64,000 bases of DNA from Bdellovibrionaceae bacterium UBA6776 (GTDB lineage Bacteria; Bdellovibrionota; Bdellovibrionia; Bdellovibrionales; UBA1609), in contig DKGG01000039.1 in assembly GCA_002453155.1 (NCBI GenBank), positions 1 to 64,000 of the forward strand, written 5' to 3'. The notes under the pieces were generated by a model. That model had not been told where the DNA came from. It did not search any database and was given only the letters and a program-made list of their open reading frames with translations. Within the stretch, counting starts at the first letter, position 1, and every line of letters begins with the position of its first letter. Shown here in pieces: positions 42,173 to 50,480 of the stretch. Both the position numbers and the translations under genes were made by a program.

Positions 42173-43479
42173 ACAATCCTTTCGTGGATGAGCGGCAACT
42201 TCTGAACCGGCTCATTTTGAATTTCAAATGATTCTTGCAGATTTTTTAGAGCAGAAGACAGCTTCTTCTGATCTCGATAATAAAGTTTAAAAAGAGGTGC
42301 GCCCTTGCAAACTTCTTCTCCATGGTTTTGGAACACTTCAATTCCCACCTGAGGATCAATGTCATCTGAGCTTTTCATGCGACCGCCGCCCAAAAGAACA
42401 CTGGCAACACCAATCTTTCGATTGGAAAGAACTTTAAAAAATCCGGTTTCGTCCGCCGTCACAGTCAGTTCAAGGGTGCGTTTTCTTTGAAAGCTCGAAA
42501 GGTCCCCGCCTTGAGCAAAAACCATGCGTTCAAAATTCTCATAGGCCATTCCATTTTCAAGACGTTGAAGGCAAGCCTTGCGACATTCCTCCAATTCCGA
42601 ATGATAACCACTGGCGTGGATCATTTCTGCTGCCAACTCAATGCTGAGGTCTAAAGTGTCTTGGTAGTTTTTGAAGCCATCCGAGGTGGGATTCAAAGTC
42701 AAAATTTCCAAGCATTCGTGAACTTCGAGGGCATTCCCCACAAAGCGCCCCAAAGGCTGATTCATGTCCGTGATCAGTGAAGTTACCTTTAAGCCACTCA
42801 ATTTTCCAATTTCACTCAATTTTTTGGCAAGGTTCTGTGCCCTATCTATAGAGTCCATAAAAGCGCCGGATCCAACCTTTACGTCCATCACTAAGCTTTG
42901 TGTCCCCTCGGCAATTTTTTTCGAAAGGATGCTGGCGCAGATCAGAGGAATGGAATCCACGGTGGAAGTCACATCTCTTAACGAGTACATGCGTTTGTCT
43001 GCAGGACAAATCTCCTCGGTTTGACCCACCAGAAAAAATCCAAGGTCTTTCATTTGTCTTTTCATCTGGCTGACAGAGAGCCGAGTTTCAAATCCAGGAA
43101 TGCTTTCCATTTTATCCAGGGTGCCCCCTGTAAATCCCAATCCGCGTCCGGCCATCATGGGCACAGGGATTCCAAATGAGGCCACCAGGGGAGCAATGAT
43201 CAAACTGGTTTTGTCGCCCACTCCTCCGGTGGAATGCTTATCTGCTGGAGGGAGGTCAAAGTCCTCCCAATGAAATCTTTCGCCGGAATCAACCATGGCT
43301 TGAGTCAAAGTTACGGTCTCGGCGTCTTCCAAACCGTTGAGGCAAACGGCCATCAGCCATGCGGCAACCTGATAGTCGGGAATTTGGTCGGAGGCATACT
43401 GACGAATGAATTCCTGAATTTCACTTTCGGTATGCTGGCCCCGTCGCTTTTTCGTTTGAATAAATTCTGTGACGATCAA
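42169..43479 (-). CDS. deoA: thymidine/pyrimidine nucleoside phosphorylase
   Basis: 436 residues, glycosyltransferase family 3. DKHSTGGVGDKTSLIIAPLVA is the phosphate-binding signature, and PMMAGRGLGFTGGTLDKMESIPGF the substrate block; KVGSGAFM follows. The C-terminal PYNP domain is present (KIGVASVLLGGGRMKS). The short helix set at the start (IQTKKRRGQHTESEIQEFI) is typical. Converts thymidine or uridine to base and sugar-1-phosphate for deoC. It overlaps deoC by 4 bases on one side and punA on the other. Confidence 0.93.
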   Translation of the reverse strand: MIVTEFIQTKKRRGQHTESEIQEFIRQYASDQIPDYQVAAWLMAVCLNGLEDAETVTLTQAMVDSGERFHWEDFDLPPADKHSTGGVGDKTSLIIAPLVASFGIPVPMMAGRGLGFTGGTLDKMESIPGFETRLSVSQMKRQMKDLGFFLVGQTEEICPADKRMYSLRDVTSTVDSIPLICASILSKKIAEGTQSLVMDVKVGSGAFMDSIDRAQNLAKKLSEIGKLSGLKVTSLITDMNQPLGRFVGNALEVHECLEILTLNPTSDGFKNYQDTLDLSIELAAEMIHASGYHSELEECRKACLQRLENGMAYENFERMVFAQGGDLSSFQRKRTLELTVTADETGFFKVLSNRKIGVASVLLGGGRMKSSDDIDPQVGIEVFQNHGEEVCKGAPLFKLYYRDQKKLSSALKNLQESFEIQNEPVQKLPLIHERIV

Positions 43480-44153
43480 AACGAGCTCCCCCGGGTTTTA
43501 AGTTCATTTAAGATTTTTACACTGGCGCTCAATCCCAATCGAGTGGCTCCGGCCTGAACCATAGCCTCTGCTGTTGCAAGATCTCGAATTCCACCACTGG
43601 CCTTGATGCCGCGGGAAAAATGCTGCTTCATCAACTGAATGTCCTCTACGGTGGCTCCAGATGTGGAAAACCCTGTGGATGTCTTTACAAAGTCTACTCC
43701 AGTGTCTTCACAGATTTTGCAAACCTGGATTTTTTCATCCTCGGTCAGTAAGCAGGTTTCTAAAATCACTTTTAAGACCTGATCCTGACAAAGCTTTTTT
43801 AAGCGTTTCAATTCTGAATGGATCACATCCCAATTTTTATTTTTGACTTCGGTCAATCGAACAACGGTGTCCACTTCGTCTGCTCCAAGCCTCAAGGCTT
43901 CAGAACATTCGCTTTCCACTTGCGATTGAAGGTTCGAAGCCAAGGGAAAGTTGACCACAGTCGCCAATTTGACGGCAGAACCTTCCAGAGCTTTTTTGCA
44001 AAATTCCAAATGATAGGGGTGCACGCATATGGCGAAGAACTTGTGCTCGCGAGCTTCGGTGCAAAGTTTTTGAAGGTCTTCATTTTTGGAGTCGGGCTTA
44101 AGAAGGGTGTGATCCACCAGATTTACGAAACTTTCGGGGTTCAATGGAACCAT
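43476..44153 (-). CDS. deoC: deoxyribose-phosphate aldolase
   Basis: 225-residue TIM-barrel class I aldolase. The Schiff-base Lys is in VDFVKTSTGFSTSGAT, and KASGGIRDLATAEAMVQAGATRLGLS forms the phosphate site. It cleaves deoxyribose-5-phosphate to glyceraldehyde-3-phosphate and acetaldehyde. First gene of the deoC-deoA-punA operon. A 45-base gap separates its start from the divergent acylphosphatase gene. The set is what is needed to turn host DNA-derived deoxynucleosides into bases and central carbon. Confidence 0.96.
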   Translation of the reverse strand: MVPLNPESFVNLVDHTLLKPDSKNEDLQKLCTEAREHKFFAICVHPYHLEFCKKALEGSAVKLATVVNFPLASNLQSQVESECSEALRLGADEVDTVVRLTEVKNKNWDVIHSELKRLKKLCQDQVLKVILETCLLTEDEKIQVCKICEDTGVDFVKTSTGFSTSGATVEDIQLMKQHFSRGIKASGGIRDLATAEAMVQAGATRLGLSASVKILNELKTRGSSF

Positions 44154-44198
44154 GATTTAATCCTTTTAATTTCGTCAAAATGCTTCTAACTTATTGTT

Positions 44199-44513
44199 AT
44201 GAGCTTAGTTCTGAGACACTACTTGATTTCTGGTCGAGTTCAAGGGGTGGGATATCGTGCATTTAGTCAGGAGCAGGCAGAGAGCCTGGGCCTAAAAGGT
44301 TGGGTGCGCAATTTAAATTCTGGAGAGGTTGAAATTCTGGCGGAAGGATCTCCTTTTGCTTTGCAGGAATTTGAAAAGGCTCTTAAGGAAGGTCCCGCGT
44401 CGTCTCAGGTGGATGGGTTAAAATTTGTGGATCTCAGTGATCCCATGGAGCTGTCTGGCTTCGAAGTGATTGAGAACGGGGAAGAACCATGGCGCAAAGA
44501 CTCTTTTGTATGA
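44199..44513 (+). CDS. acyP: acylphosphatase
   Basis: 104 residues, ferredoxin-like fold; hydrolyses acyl phosphates. The catalytic Arg is in RVQGVGYRAF and the Asn is in GLKGWVRNLNSGEVEILAEG. The C-terminal tail (PMELSGFEVIENGEEPWRKDSFV) is longer than usual. The last codons overlap the next gene. It is divergent from the deo operon, with no clear RBS at the start. Confidence 0.93.
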   Translation: MSLVLRHYLISGRVQGVGYRAFSQEQAESLGLKGWVRNLNSGEVEILAEGSPFALQEFEKALKEGPASSQVDGLKFVDLSDPMELSGFEVIENGEEPWRKDSFV

Positions 44514-44908
44514 AGTGGCTGATGATTTTAACCCTTTCCGTGGGGTTGGGATTCGGCTCCTTACCTGTGGCTCACGCTCAGGCGGCAGCCAACTATTCGG
44601 GAACGCCCGGTCCCAAACGTCAATTGGCTACAATCATTTTTGCGGGTCTTGGCGGAGCTGTGATGGGCTTATCCACTTTGAGTTTTTACGGCAGACCTCA
44701 AGATAACTTGAACAACATTGCAATTGGGTTTGCCATTGGAGTGATTTCCGGAACTTTGTACACCACTTATCAAGCCGCCGCCCAACCGCGCTCTTTTTAT
44801 TCGCTGTTAGAATCTGAAGGCTTGAGTGAAATGGAGCGCAACCAAGATCGCTTCGCACTGTCGCGAAACTCCGTGGTGGCTCCATTGAGTTATCAGATTT
44901 CTTTTTAA
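44489..44908 (+). CDS. small membrane-associated protein of unknown function
   Basis: 139 residues, or 132 from an inner ATG at 44510 that forms an ATGA overlap with acyP. A signal peptide (MKWLMILTLSVGLGFGSLPVAHA) is followed by two Gly-rich hydrophobic helices (LATIIFAGLGGAVMGLSTL; IAIGFAIGVISGTLYTTYQ). GGGGAAG lies before the ATG at 44489, so the longer start is kept. Its stop adjoins the stop of the next, convergent gene without a gap. No family recognised. Confidence 0.7.
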   Translation: MAQRLFCMKWLMILTLSVGLGFGSLPVAHAQAAANYSGTPGPKRQLATIIFAGLGGAVMGLSTLSFYGRPQDNLNNIAIGFAIGVISGTLYTTYQAAAQPRSFYSLLESEGLSEMERNQDRFALSRNSVVAPLSYQISF

Positions 44909-45223
44909 TTAGTTTCCAAAGAGATACTTCACTTTAACAGAAGCAACTTCATCACCTTCATTTGCGCCACCGACTTTTTGAACCACTTCAACTTCATAAG
45001 AAGCAGATCCAACGGCAGCTCCGTTTGAAAGGGTCACTTCCCACTTCTCAGACAAGACTTCTGCTGTGTTTTTTGTCTCCAACAATTTTACGGAAACGCT
45101 GTCCCCAGAGCGCATATACATGGTTGTGACTGTCGATTGCGCAAGCTCTTTGAAAAGCGTGGTTTCACCCGCAAATGCATTTAGAGCGAAAAATGTTAGT
45201 GCCATAAATAGAACTGATTTCAT
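44909..45223 (-). CDS. small exported protein of unknown function
   Basis: 104 residues. A clear signal peptide MKSVLFMALTFFALNAFA is followed by about 85 residues that look like a beta-rich small domain (SVSVKLLETKN; KWEVTLSNGAAVGSASYEVEVVQKVGG). No cysteine in the mature part. The gene converges on the previous one with stop codons directly abutting. It has no recognised family; a small periplasmic or secreted protein is the safest call. Confidence 0.7.
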   Translation of the reverse strand: MKSVLFMALTFFALNAFAGETTLFKELAQSTVTTMYMRSGDSVSVKLLETKNTAEVLSEKWEVTLSNGAAVGSASYEVEVVQKVGGANEGDEVASVKVKYLFGN

Positions 45224-45372
45224 TAGGACCTCCCCAGTTTTTTAATGTTTGGAAGTTTCCTAGCATAGGGTGGCGGTGATCCTATAGGTGATTTTTCGCG
45301 CTGAAATTGTTACATGAGAAAGCTTCCATGCAAGCAAGAGATCTTCATGCTGTGGACAAAATCTTAAAATCT

Positions 45373-46716
45373 CTAGCCGGTCTTTTTTCCGAATCCAAAG
45401 AAGCCTGTTTTCTTTTTGGTTCCACCACCAACATCTTCATGAATTTTAATCCCAGAGTCTGAAGGGGGTGGAGTGGCTGCGGGCTTTGAAGCCGCGGGAG
45501 CTGCAGGTCGTTTCTCAGCTGAAATTGGAGCGGGAGCTGTACCAGGAGCATTGTTTCGCGCCACTTGCGGACGAGGGAATTCCCGCGCTGACGGTTCGGA
45601 AGGAGTTGCGGGACGAGGAGGAGCTTTTCTCTCGGGAGCGCCTGTACCACCACTTCCACCGCCAGATCCTGAAGAGTCAGAGGAAGCGCTCTTTCCGAGA
45701 AAAGCATCCGCATCTTTCTTCGAAACCTTTCCTTGAGAAACCAGCTCCGACAAGTGCTTTTCAAAAGTCATCATTCCGCGGTTGCCACCAACTTGCATGG
45801 CCGATGGAATTTGAAAGGTTTTTCCTTCGCGAATCAAATTCCCTACCGCATGGGTGTTCACTAAAACTTCCAAAGCTGCCACGCGACCGGGTTTGTCCGC
45901 CCGTTTAAAAAGAGTCTGTGCAACCACTCCGCGCAAACTTTCCGAAAGCATGGTTCGCACCTGAGCTTGCTGGGCTTCGGGAAAAACGTCGATGATACGA
46001 TCAACGGTTTTTGCGGCACTGTTGGTGTGAAGAGTTCCAAACACCAAGTGACCCGTTTCCGCAGCGGTCATTGCCAAGCTGATGGTGTCTAAATCCCTCA
46101 TCTCACCCACAAGGATAATGTCTGGATCTTCACGCAAAGCTGCTTTCAGGGCCGAAGCAAAAGATTTGGTATGGCTGGAAACTTCCCGTTGGTTGATCAG
46201 CGATTTTTTATTTTCGTGAACAAATTCGATGGGATCTTCAATGGTCAAAATGTGTTCGTTGCGAGTGCGATTGATCTCGTCAATCAAAGCAGCCAAGGTG
46301 GTCGACTTTCCAGATCCGGTGGGTCCGGTCATCACAATCAAACCGCGAGGGACATTGATCAAATCAATCAACCCTTTAGGAAGATTCAAATCCTTCGGGG
46401 TTAAAATTTTCTCAGGGATCACTCGGAAGGCGGCACCCAAACCTCGGCGTTGCATGAAAACGTTCACACGAAATCGTCCCACTCCCGGCAAGTGGTAAGA
46501 GCAATCCAGCTCCCAGGTTTCAATAAAAAGCTTTTTTTGTTTCTCAGTGAGGATCTCAAAAACCAAACGTTGTGTGGCTTCGGGAGTTAAATCCGGTTGC
46601 TCCAGACGTTCCATTTTTCCATGAATACGAACAATGGGAGGTGCCCCTGTTGATAAGTGCAAATCAGAACCGCCATGCTCAACCATGTATTTAAAAAGCT
46701 TGTCGATTTCAGCCAT
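45373..46716 (-). CDS. pilT: twitching motility ATPase PilT with long C-terminal tail
   Basis: 447 residues, about 90 longer than usual. The first ~350 contain the secretion ATPase core: Walker A GPTGSGKST, Asp box, Walker B REDPDIILVGEMRD and His box TGHLVFGTLHTN, plus SDLHLSTGAPP at the N-terminus. The tail (from about 350) is rich in Ser/Gly, then Pro/Ala/Arg/Lys, and ends in KTGFFGFGKKTG. AAGGAGA precedes the ATG. Powers type IV pilus retraction, which predatory bacteria use for prey contact. It is divergent from rng. Confidence 0.95.
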   Translation of the reverse strand: MAEIDKLFKYMVEHGGSDLHLSTGAPPIVRIHGKMERLEQPDLTPEATQRLVFEILTEKQKKLFIETWELDCSYHLPGVGRFRVNVFMQRRGLGAAFRVIPEKILTPKDLNLPKGLIDLINVPRGLIVMTGPTGSGKSTTLAALIDEINRTRNEHILTIEDPIEFVHENKKSLINQREVSSHTKSFASALKAALREDPDIILVGEMRDLDTISLAMTAAETGHLVFGTLHTNSAAKTVDRIIDVFPEAQQAQVRTMLSESLRGVVAQTLFKRADKPGRVAALEVLVNTHAVGNLIREGKTFQIPSAMQVGGNRGMMTFEKHLSELVSQGKVSKKDADAFLGKSASSDSSGSGGGSGGTGAPERKAPPRPATPSEPSAREFPRPQVARNNAPGTAPAPISAEKRPAAPAASKPAATPPPSDSGIKIHEDVGGGTKKKTGFFGFGKKTG

Positions 46717-46810
46717 TTCAGAGATCTCCTTGTCTTTCTACTCGGCATGTTATCCGGGCCTCTTTAACAACAGTTGTGACCCGACTAAAGATCAGATAGG
46801 GTTTCAAAAT

Positions 46811-48352
46811 ATGTCTGCCGAAATTCTTGTGAACATCCGTCCCAACCTGACCCGAGTCGCCTTCGTTGAAGAAGGTGTGTTGATGGATTTTAAGGAAGAG
46901 CGGGCGGCCTCTCCGACTTTGGTCGGGAGCATTTTTCGCGGCAAAGTGCTTCGTGTGCTTCCTGGAATGCAGGCCGCCTTTGTGGACATTGGTCTTGATC
47001 GCTCCGCTTTTCTTTATGTGGGGGACGTTCGTCAGGATGTGGAAAGCCCACCGGCCTTTTTGCTGGAAGAAGATGAAGAAAAATCAGATGGAGGCGGGGA
47101 GGAATCTGGAGAAGGCGGCGACGTCAACACTCCCATTCAGGATCTTCTTCATCCGGGCCAAATGATCATGGTTCAAGTGGCCAAGGATCCCTTGGGAACC
47201 AAGGGCGCGCGGATCACCACCCACATTTCCTTTGCGGGAAGGCATTTGGTTTACATGCCGACAGTCAATCACCTGGGGGTGAGCCGAAAGATCGAGTCGG
47301 AAGAAGAGCGCACCCGCTTGCTCAATATCGTTCAAGAACTCAGGCCTGAAGGGGGCATCATTGTCCGAACAGCCTGCGAAGGGGCCGCCAAGGACAACAT
47401 TGAAGCGGATTTGGATTACCTGCAGCGGCTTTGGAAGGGCGTGGATAAGGCTTACAATAAGCGAAAAACGCCTGGTTTGATCCATGCCGAGTTGGATGTG
47501 GAGCTTCGAGCTTTGCGGGATCTTTTGAGAGATGGAATTCAAAGGGTGCGAGTGGATGATGCCAAGGCTCACAAAAAAATCGTCAACTTCATTGGGCAGT
47601 TTATGCCCAAATACAAAGACTGCGTGGAACTTTACGAAGGCAAGGCCTCTCTTTTTGACCTTTATGATGTGGACCTGGAGATCTCTCGCGCATTGGAGAG
47701 AAAGGTTTGGCTAAAATCCGGAGGCTACATTGTTATCGATGAGGCTGAGGCCCTGGTTGTAATTGACGTGAACACCGGTCGTTACGTGGGCAAAAAAGAT
47801 CTGGAAGACACCATTTTGAAAATCAACCTGGAGGCGGTGAAGGAAATCGTTCACCAACTGAGGATCCGGAACTGTGGTGGGATTATCATCATTGATTTTA
47901 TCGACATGGATAAGCCGGTTCACCGCGAGAAGGTCATGGCTCAATTGGAGCAGGAGTTGGCCAAGGACACGGTTCGAACCACTTTGACACCCATGTCTGA
48001 GTTTGGGTTGGTGGAAATGACCCGAAAAAGGACCCGACCGAGCTTGGTTTCCAGCTTGTGTGAGCCCTGTCCTTACTGTGACGGAACCAGTTATGTGAAA
48101 AAAGTATCCACCGTGGCTCAGGAAATTTTTATGGCCCTTGAGCGGGAACCTTTGGACGGTCCCAGGGAACCGGGCCGGGGCTTGGTGGTTCGCTGCCGTG
48201 GGGACGTGGCCGATTGGATTTACGGGGAAGAGCAAGAGACTTTGGAGTTCATCGAGAAGCGCATTGGTCAGCCTGTGGTGTTTCGCGTCGAGCAGGATTT
48301 TCATGTGGAGCAGTTCGAAGTGGGCGACCAGCTGCAAGCAGAAAACCTTTGA
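46811..48352 (+). CDS. rng: ribonuclease G/E family endoribonuclease
   Basis: 513 residues from ATG at 46811, which starts the canonical N-terminus (MSAEILVNIRPNLTRVAFVEEG); an earlier in-frame start would add an unlikely extension. S1 RNA-binding domain (GSIFRGKVLRVLPGMQAAFVDIGLDRSAFLYV) carries an acidic Glu/Gly insert near 75-105. Catalytic DNase I-like site: VVIDVNTGRYVGKKD and IIIIDFIDM. The zinc-link CEPCPYCDG provides dimerisation. No long C-terminal scaffold, so RNase G-like. rRNA processing and mRNA decay; fits the ribosomal genes that follow. Confidence 0.95.
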   Translation: MSAEILVNIRPNLTRVAFVEEGVLMDFKEERAASPTLVGSIFRGKVLRVLPGMQAAFVDIGLDRSAFLYVGDVRQDVESPPAFLLEEDEEKSDGGGEESGEGGDVNTPIQDLLHPGQMIMVQVAKDPLGTKGARITTHISFAGRHLVYMPTVNHLGVSRKIESEEERTRLLNIVQELRPEGGIIVRTACEGAAKDNIEADLDYLQRLWKGVDKAYNKRKTPGLIHAELDVELRALRDLLRDGIQRVRVDDAKAHKKIVNFIGQFMPKYKDCVELYEGKASLFDLYDVDLEISRALERKVWLKSGGYIVIDEAEALVVIDVNTGRYVGKKDLEDTILKINLEAVKEIVHQLRIRNCGGIIIIDFIDMDKPVHREKVMAQLEQELAKDTVRTTLTPMSEFGLVEMTRKRTRPSLVSSLCEPCPYCDGTSYVKKVSTVAQEIFMALEREPLDGPREPGRGLVVRCRGDVADWIYGEEQETLEFIEKRIGQPVVFRVEQDFHVEQFEVGDQLQAENL

Positions 48353-48394
48353 AGCTTTTTTAGGCAAAATCCCCTTTTTAAGCAGGTTTAAGCC

Positions 48395-48400
48395 TTGACA
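48395..48400 (+). promoter_or_regulatory. possible -35 element upstream of rplU
   Basis: Consensus TTGACA at 48395-48400 lies about 70 bases before the rplU start in the rng-rplU gap. No good -10 hexamer occurs at 16-18 bases (GCACTT/CACTTA), so this is only half a promoter by inspection. Confidence 0.25.
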
Positions 48401-48468
48401 GTGAGCGGTGCGCCGTGGCACTTACCAGTGGTTTCGGCGCAATCTTTTATGTTCTGGAGGTCAGTGCA

Positions 48469-49029
48469 ATGTACGCCATTATCCGCACAGGCGGGAAACA
48501 ATACCGGGTCAAAGCCGGTGACGTAATTCGAGTAGAGAAATTTGACGGAGATTTAGGTTCTGAATTGGACCTTACAGACGTGATGTTTGTGGGTGGAGAT
48601 AAGAATTTTATTGGAACTCCAGTTGTTAAGGATGCCAAGGTGACTGTGGTTGTAACAAACCAAGCCCGTGGGCCAAAGTTGATCGTGTTCAAAAAGAAGC
48701 GTCGTCAGGGTTACCGACGAACCAATGGACACAGGCAGCCCTTCACAGAGATTTTCGTGAAATCAATTTCAAGTCCAGAAGGCCAAACTTCAAAGGCTGA
48801 CAGTGAGCCTCAGGTGTATGATGCTGAAAAACGCGCTCAACGCTTGATGAAATCTGCTCAGATCCGTGAAGAGAAAAAGGGCCCTGGTCAGAAGACAGCA
48901 AAAGCAGCGAAGAAAAAAACTGCAGCTTCAAAGAAGAAAGTGACCAAGAAAAAGGTTACTAAAAAGTCTTCTGCGAAGAAGTCGACTGCAAAAAAAGCAA
49001 CCAAGAAAAAGACGAGCAAAAAGAAGTAA
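48469..49029 (+). CDS. rplU: ribosomal protein L21 with Lys/Ala-rich C-terminal tail
   Basis: 186 residues, whereas L21 is usually about 103. Residues 1-103 are a normal L21: MYAIIRTGGKQYRVKAGDVIRVEKFDGD at the start and GPKLIVFKKKRRQGYRRTNGHRQPFTEI near the end of the fold. After about residue 125 comes a strongly basic tail made of K/A/T/S (AKKKTAASKKKVTKKKVTKK), like histone H1 or HctA-type proteins. GGAGG is 8 bases before the ATG. rpmA follows after 14 bases. The tail may add rRNA or DNA binding, or just be a flexible rRNA contact. Confidence 0.97.
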   Translation: MYAIIRTGGKQYRVKAGDVIRVEKFDGDLGSELDLTDVMFVGGDKNFIGTPVVKDAKVTVVVTNQARGPKLIVFKKKRRQGYRRTNGHRQPFTEIFVKSISSPEGQTSKADSEPQVYDAEKRAQRLMKSAQIREEKKGPGQKTAKAAKKKTAASKKKVTKKKVTKKSSAKKSTAKKATKKKTSKKK

Positions 49030-49043
49030 GAGGAGTTTGAGAA

Positions 49044-49304
49044 ATGGCATCGAAGAAAGCGGCAGGTAGTACGAAGAACGGACGCGATTCGAAGAGTAAA
49101 CGCTTAGGTGTAAAGCGCTTTGGCGGCCAAACTGTAAAACCAGGTATGATTTTGGTTCGTCAACGGGGAACGAAGTTCCACGCAGGGAACAATGTGAAAT
49201 TGGGAAGAGACTTCACAATTTTTTCATTGATTGATGGTGTGGTTCAGTTCGAGCGCATGGGTAAATCAAGAACAAAGATTTCTGTTTATCCAAAGACCGC
49301 CTAA
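49044..49304 (+). CDS. rpmA: ribosomal protein L27
   Basis: 86 residues, complete. MASKKAAGSTKNGRDSKSKRLGVKRFGGQ and GMILVRQRGTKFHAGNNVKLGRDFTIFSLIDGVVQFE are diagnostic. The N-terminus starts directly with MASKKAAG, so no Firmicutes-type cleaved extension is present. It is placed after rplU as in most bacteria, and a good terminator follows 34 bases after the stop. Confidence 0.98.
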   Translation: MASKKAAGSTKNGRDSKSKRLGVKRFGGQTVKPGMILVRQRGTKFHAGNNVKLGRDFTIFSLIDGVVQFERMGKSRTKISVYPKTA

Positions 49305-49338
49305 CAAACGAGTGCGGCTGTTTTAAGTGATTTTCTAA

Positions 49339-49368
49339 GAGCTTCTCCAGTGAGAAGCTCTTTTTTTT
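49339..49368 (+). terminator. rho-independent terminator after rpmA
   Basis: GAGCTTCTC (49339-49347), loop CAGT, GAGAAGCTC (49352-49360), then eight T. Perfect 9-bp stem. It closes the rplU-rpmA transcript; obgE therefore probably has its own promoter. Confidence 0.9.
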
Positions 49369-49399
49369 AGTCCGTCTTAACGCGGTGATTACAGATTTT

Positions 49400-49417
49400 G
49401 GTGCCTGGCACCTTTTT
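49400..49417. repeat. short GGTGCC palindrome before obgE (REP-like)
   Basis: GGTGCCTGGCACC followed by TTTTT, preceded by ATTTT. It shares the GGTxCCTG...CCTTTT pattern with the large hairpin at 14181-14251. Lies 35-52 bases before the obgE start, so may serve as an extra terminator or a repetitive palindrome. Confidence 0.6.
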
Positions 49418-49451
49418 CTGCTCGCGGTGCGAAATGGATTTTGGAGAACCG

Positions 49452-50480
49452 ATGAAGTTTGTGGATCAGGTCATCATTAAGGTCGCCTCTGGCAAAGGGG
49501 GACAGGGAGCCGTTAGCTTTCGAAGGGAAGCTATGGTTCCAAGAGGTGGACCGGATGGTGGCGACGGCGGTCGTGGAGGATCTGTGGTCTTCCTTGCAGA
49601 CTCTCGCCTTCATTCTCTTTTGGATCTTCGGTTTAAAAAGTTTTATCGCGCCCAAGACGGAGAACCTGGAGCCGGTGCAAACAGTTCCGGTCGGGATGGG
49701 CAAGATTTAGAAATCAAGGTTCCTCCAGGAACTTTGATCAAGGATCAGGAAACCGGTGAGATCTTGTGTGACATGGCCACGGTTGAACGTTTTGTGCTTT
49801 TGGAAGGTGGAATTGGCGGCAAGGGCAACACCTTTTACAAATCCAGTGTCCACCAGGCGCCGACCATCGCTCAAAAAGGACTTCCTGGAAAGGAAAGAGA
49901 CATTGAGCTGGAGCTTAAACTTCTAGCCGACGTGGGCTTAGTAGGGCTTCCCAATGCTGGAAAGAGCACTTTTATTTCGAGAATCTCACAGGCCAAACCC
50001 AAGGTCGCAGACTACCCCTTTACAACTTTGGTTCCTCATCTTGGAGTGGTTCGGTACAACGAAGAACAGAGTTTTGTCGTTGCGGACATCCCTGGGCTGA
50101 TTGAAGGGGCTCATCAAGGCACAGGCCTTGGTCATCAATTTTTAAGACATGTGGATCGCACGCGCGTTTTTGTGCATCTTGTGGATGCAACGGGCTCCAT
50201 GGGTGTCACCCCACTCAAAGCTTACAAAGACATTCGCCGAGAGCTTGAGTTATATGATAAAAATCACGAGGGAGATGCCAACTTTAAACCTCTTTCATTG
50301 AGAGAAGAAATCGTGGTTCTTACTAAAATAGATGCGGTCTCAGACGAAGACCTGCAAAACCACATTGAAGACTTCAAACAAGTGGGTCTTGAAGTGAGAA
50401 CCTGTTCCTCTGTGACAGGTGAAGGAATCAAAGAACTTGTAAGAGAAATGGGACAGAAGGTGTTTGCAGAAAATGGATAA
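49452..50480 (+). CDS. obgE: GTPase ObgE/CgtA
   Basis: 342 residues. Glycine-rich Obg fold at 1-158 (GGQGAVSFRREAMVPRGGPDGGDGGRGG), then a TRAFAC GTPase domain: G1 GLPNAGKST, G3 DIPGLIEGAHQGTGLGHQFLRH, G4 LTKID. There is no C-terminal OCT domain, which is common. The start at 49452 follows GGAG; an in-frame start further upstream is possible but not supported. It is needed for 50S maturation and stress response. The last 8 bases overlap the nadD-rsfS gene. Confidence 0.97.
   Translation: MKFVDQVIIKVASGKGGQGAVSFRREAMVPRGGPDGGDGGRGGSVVFLADSRLHSLLDLRFKKFYRAQDGEPGAGANSSGRDGQDLEIKVPPGTLIKDQETGEILCDMATVERFVLLEGGIGGKGNTFYKSSVHQAPTIAQKGLPGKERDIELELKLLADVGLVGLPNAGKSTFISRISQAKPKVADYPFTTLVPHLGVVRYNEEQSFVVADIPGLIEGAHQGTGLGHQFLRHVDRTRVFVHLVDATGSMGVTPLKAYKDIRRELELYDKNHEGDANFKPLSLREEIVVLTKIDAVSDEDLQNHIEDFKQVGLEVRTCSSVTGEGIKELVREMGQKVFAENG

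Noticed and set aside
48880..49029. short tandem repeats (AAGAAAAAG type), possible CRISPR or satellite
   Set aside because: These are the Lys/Ala codons of the L21 tail; no spacers and frame kept throughout.
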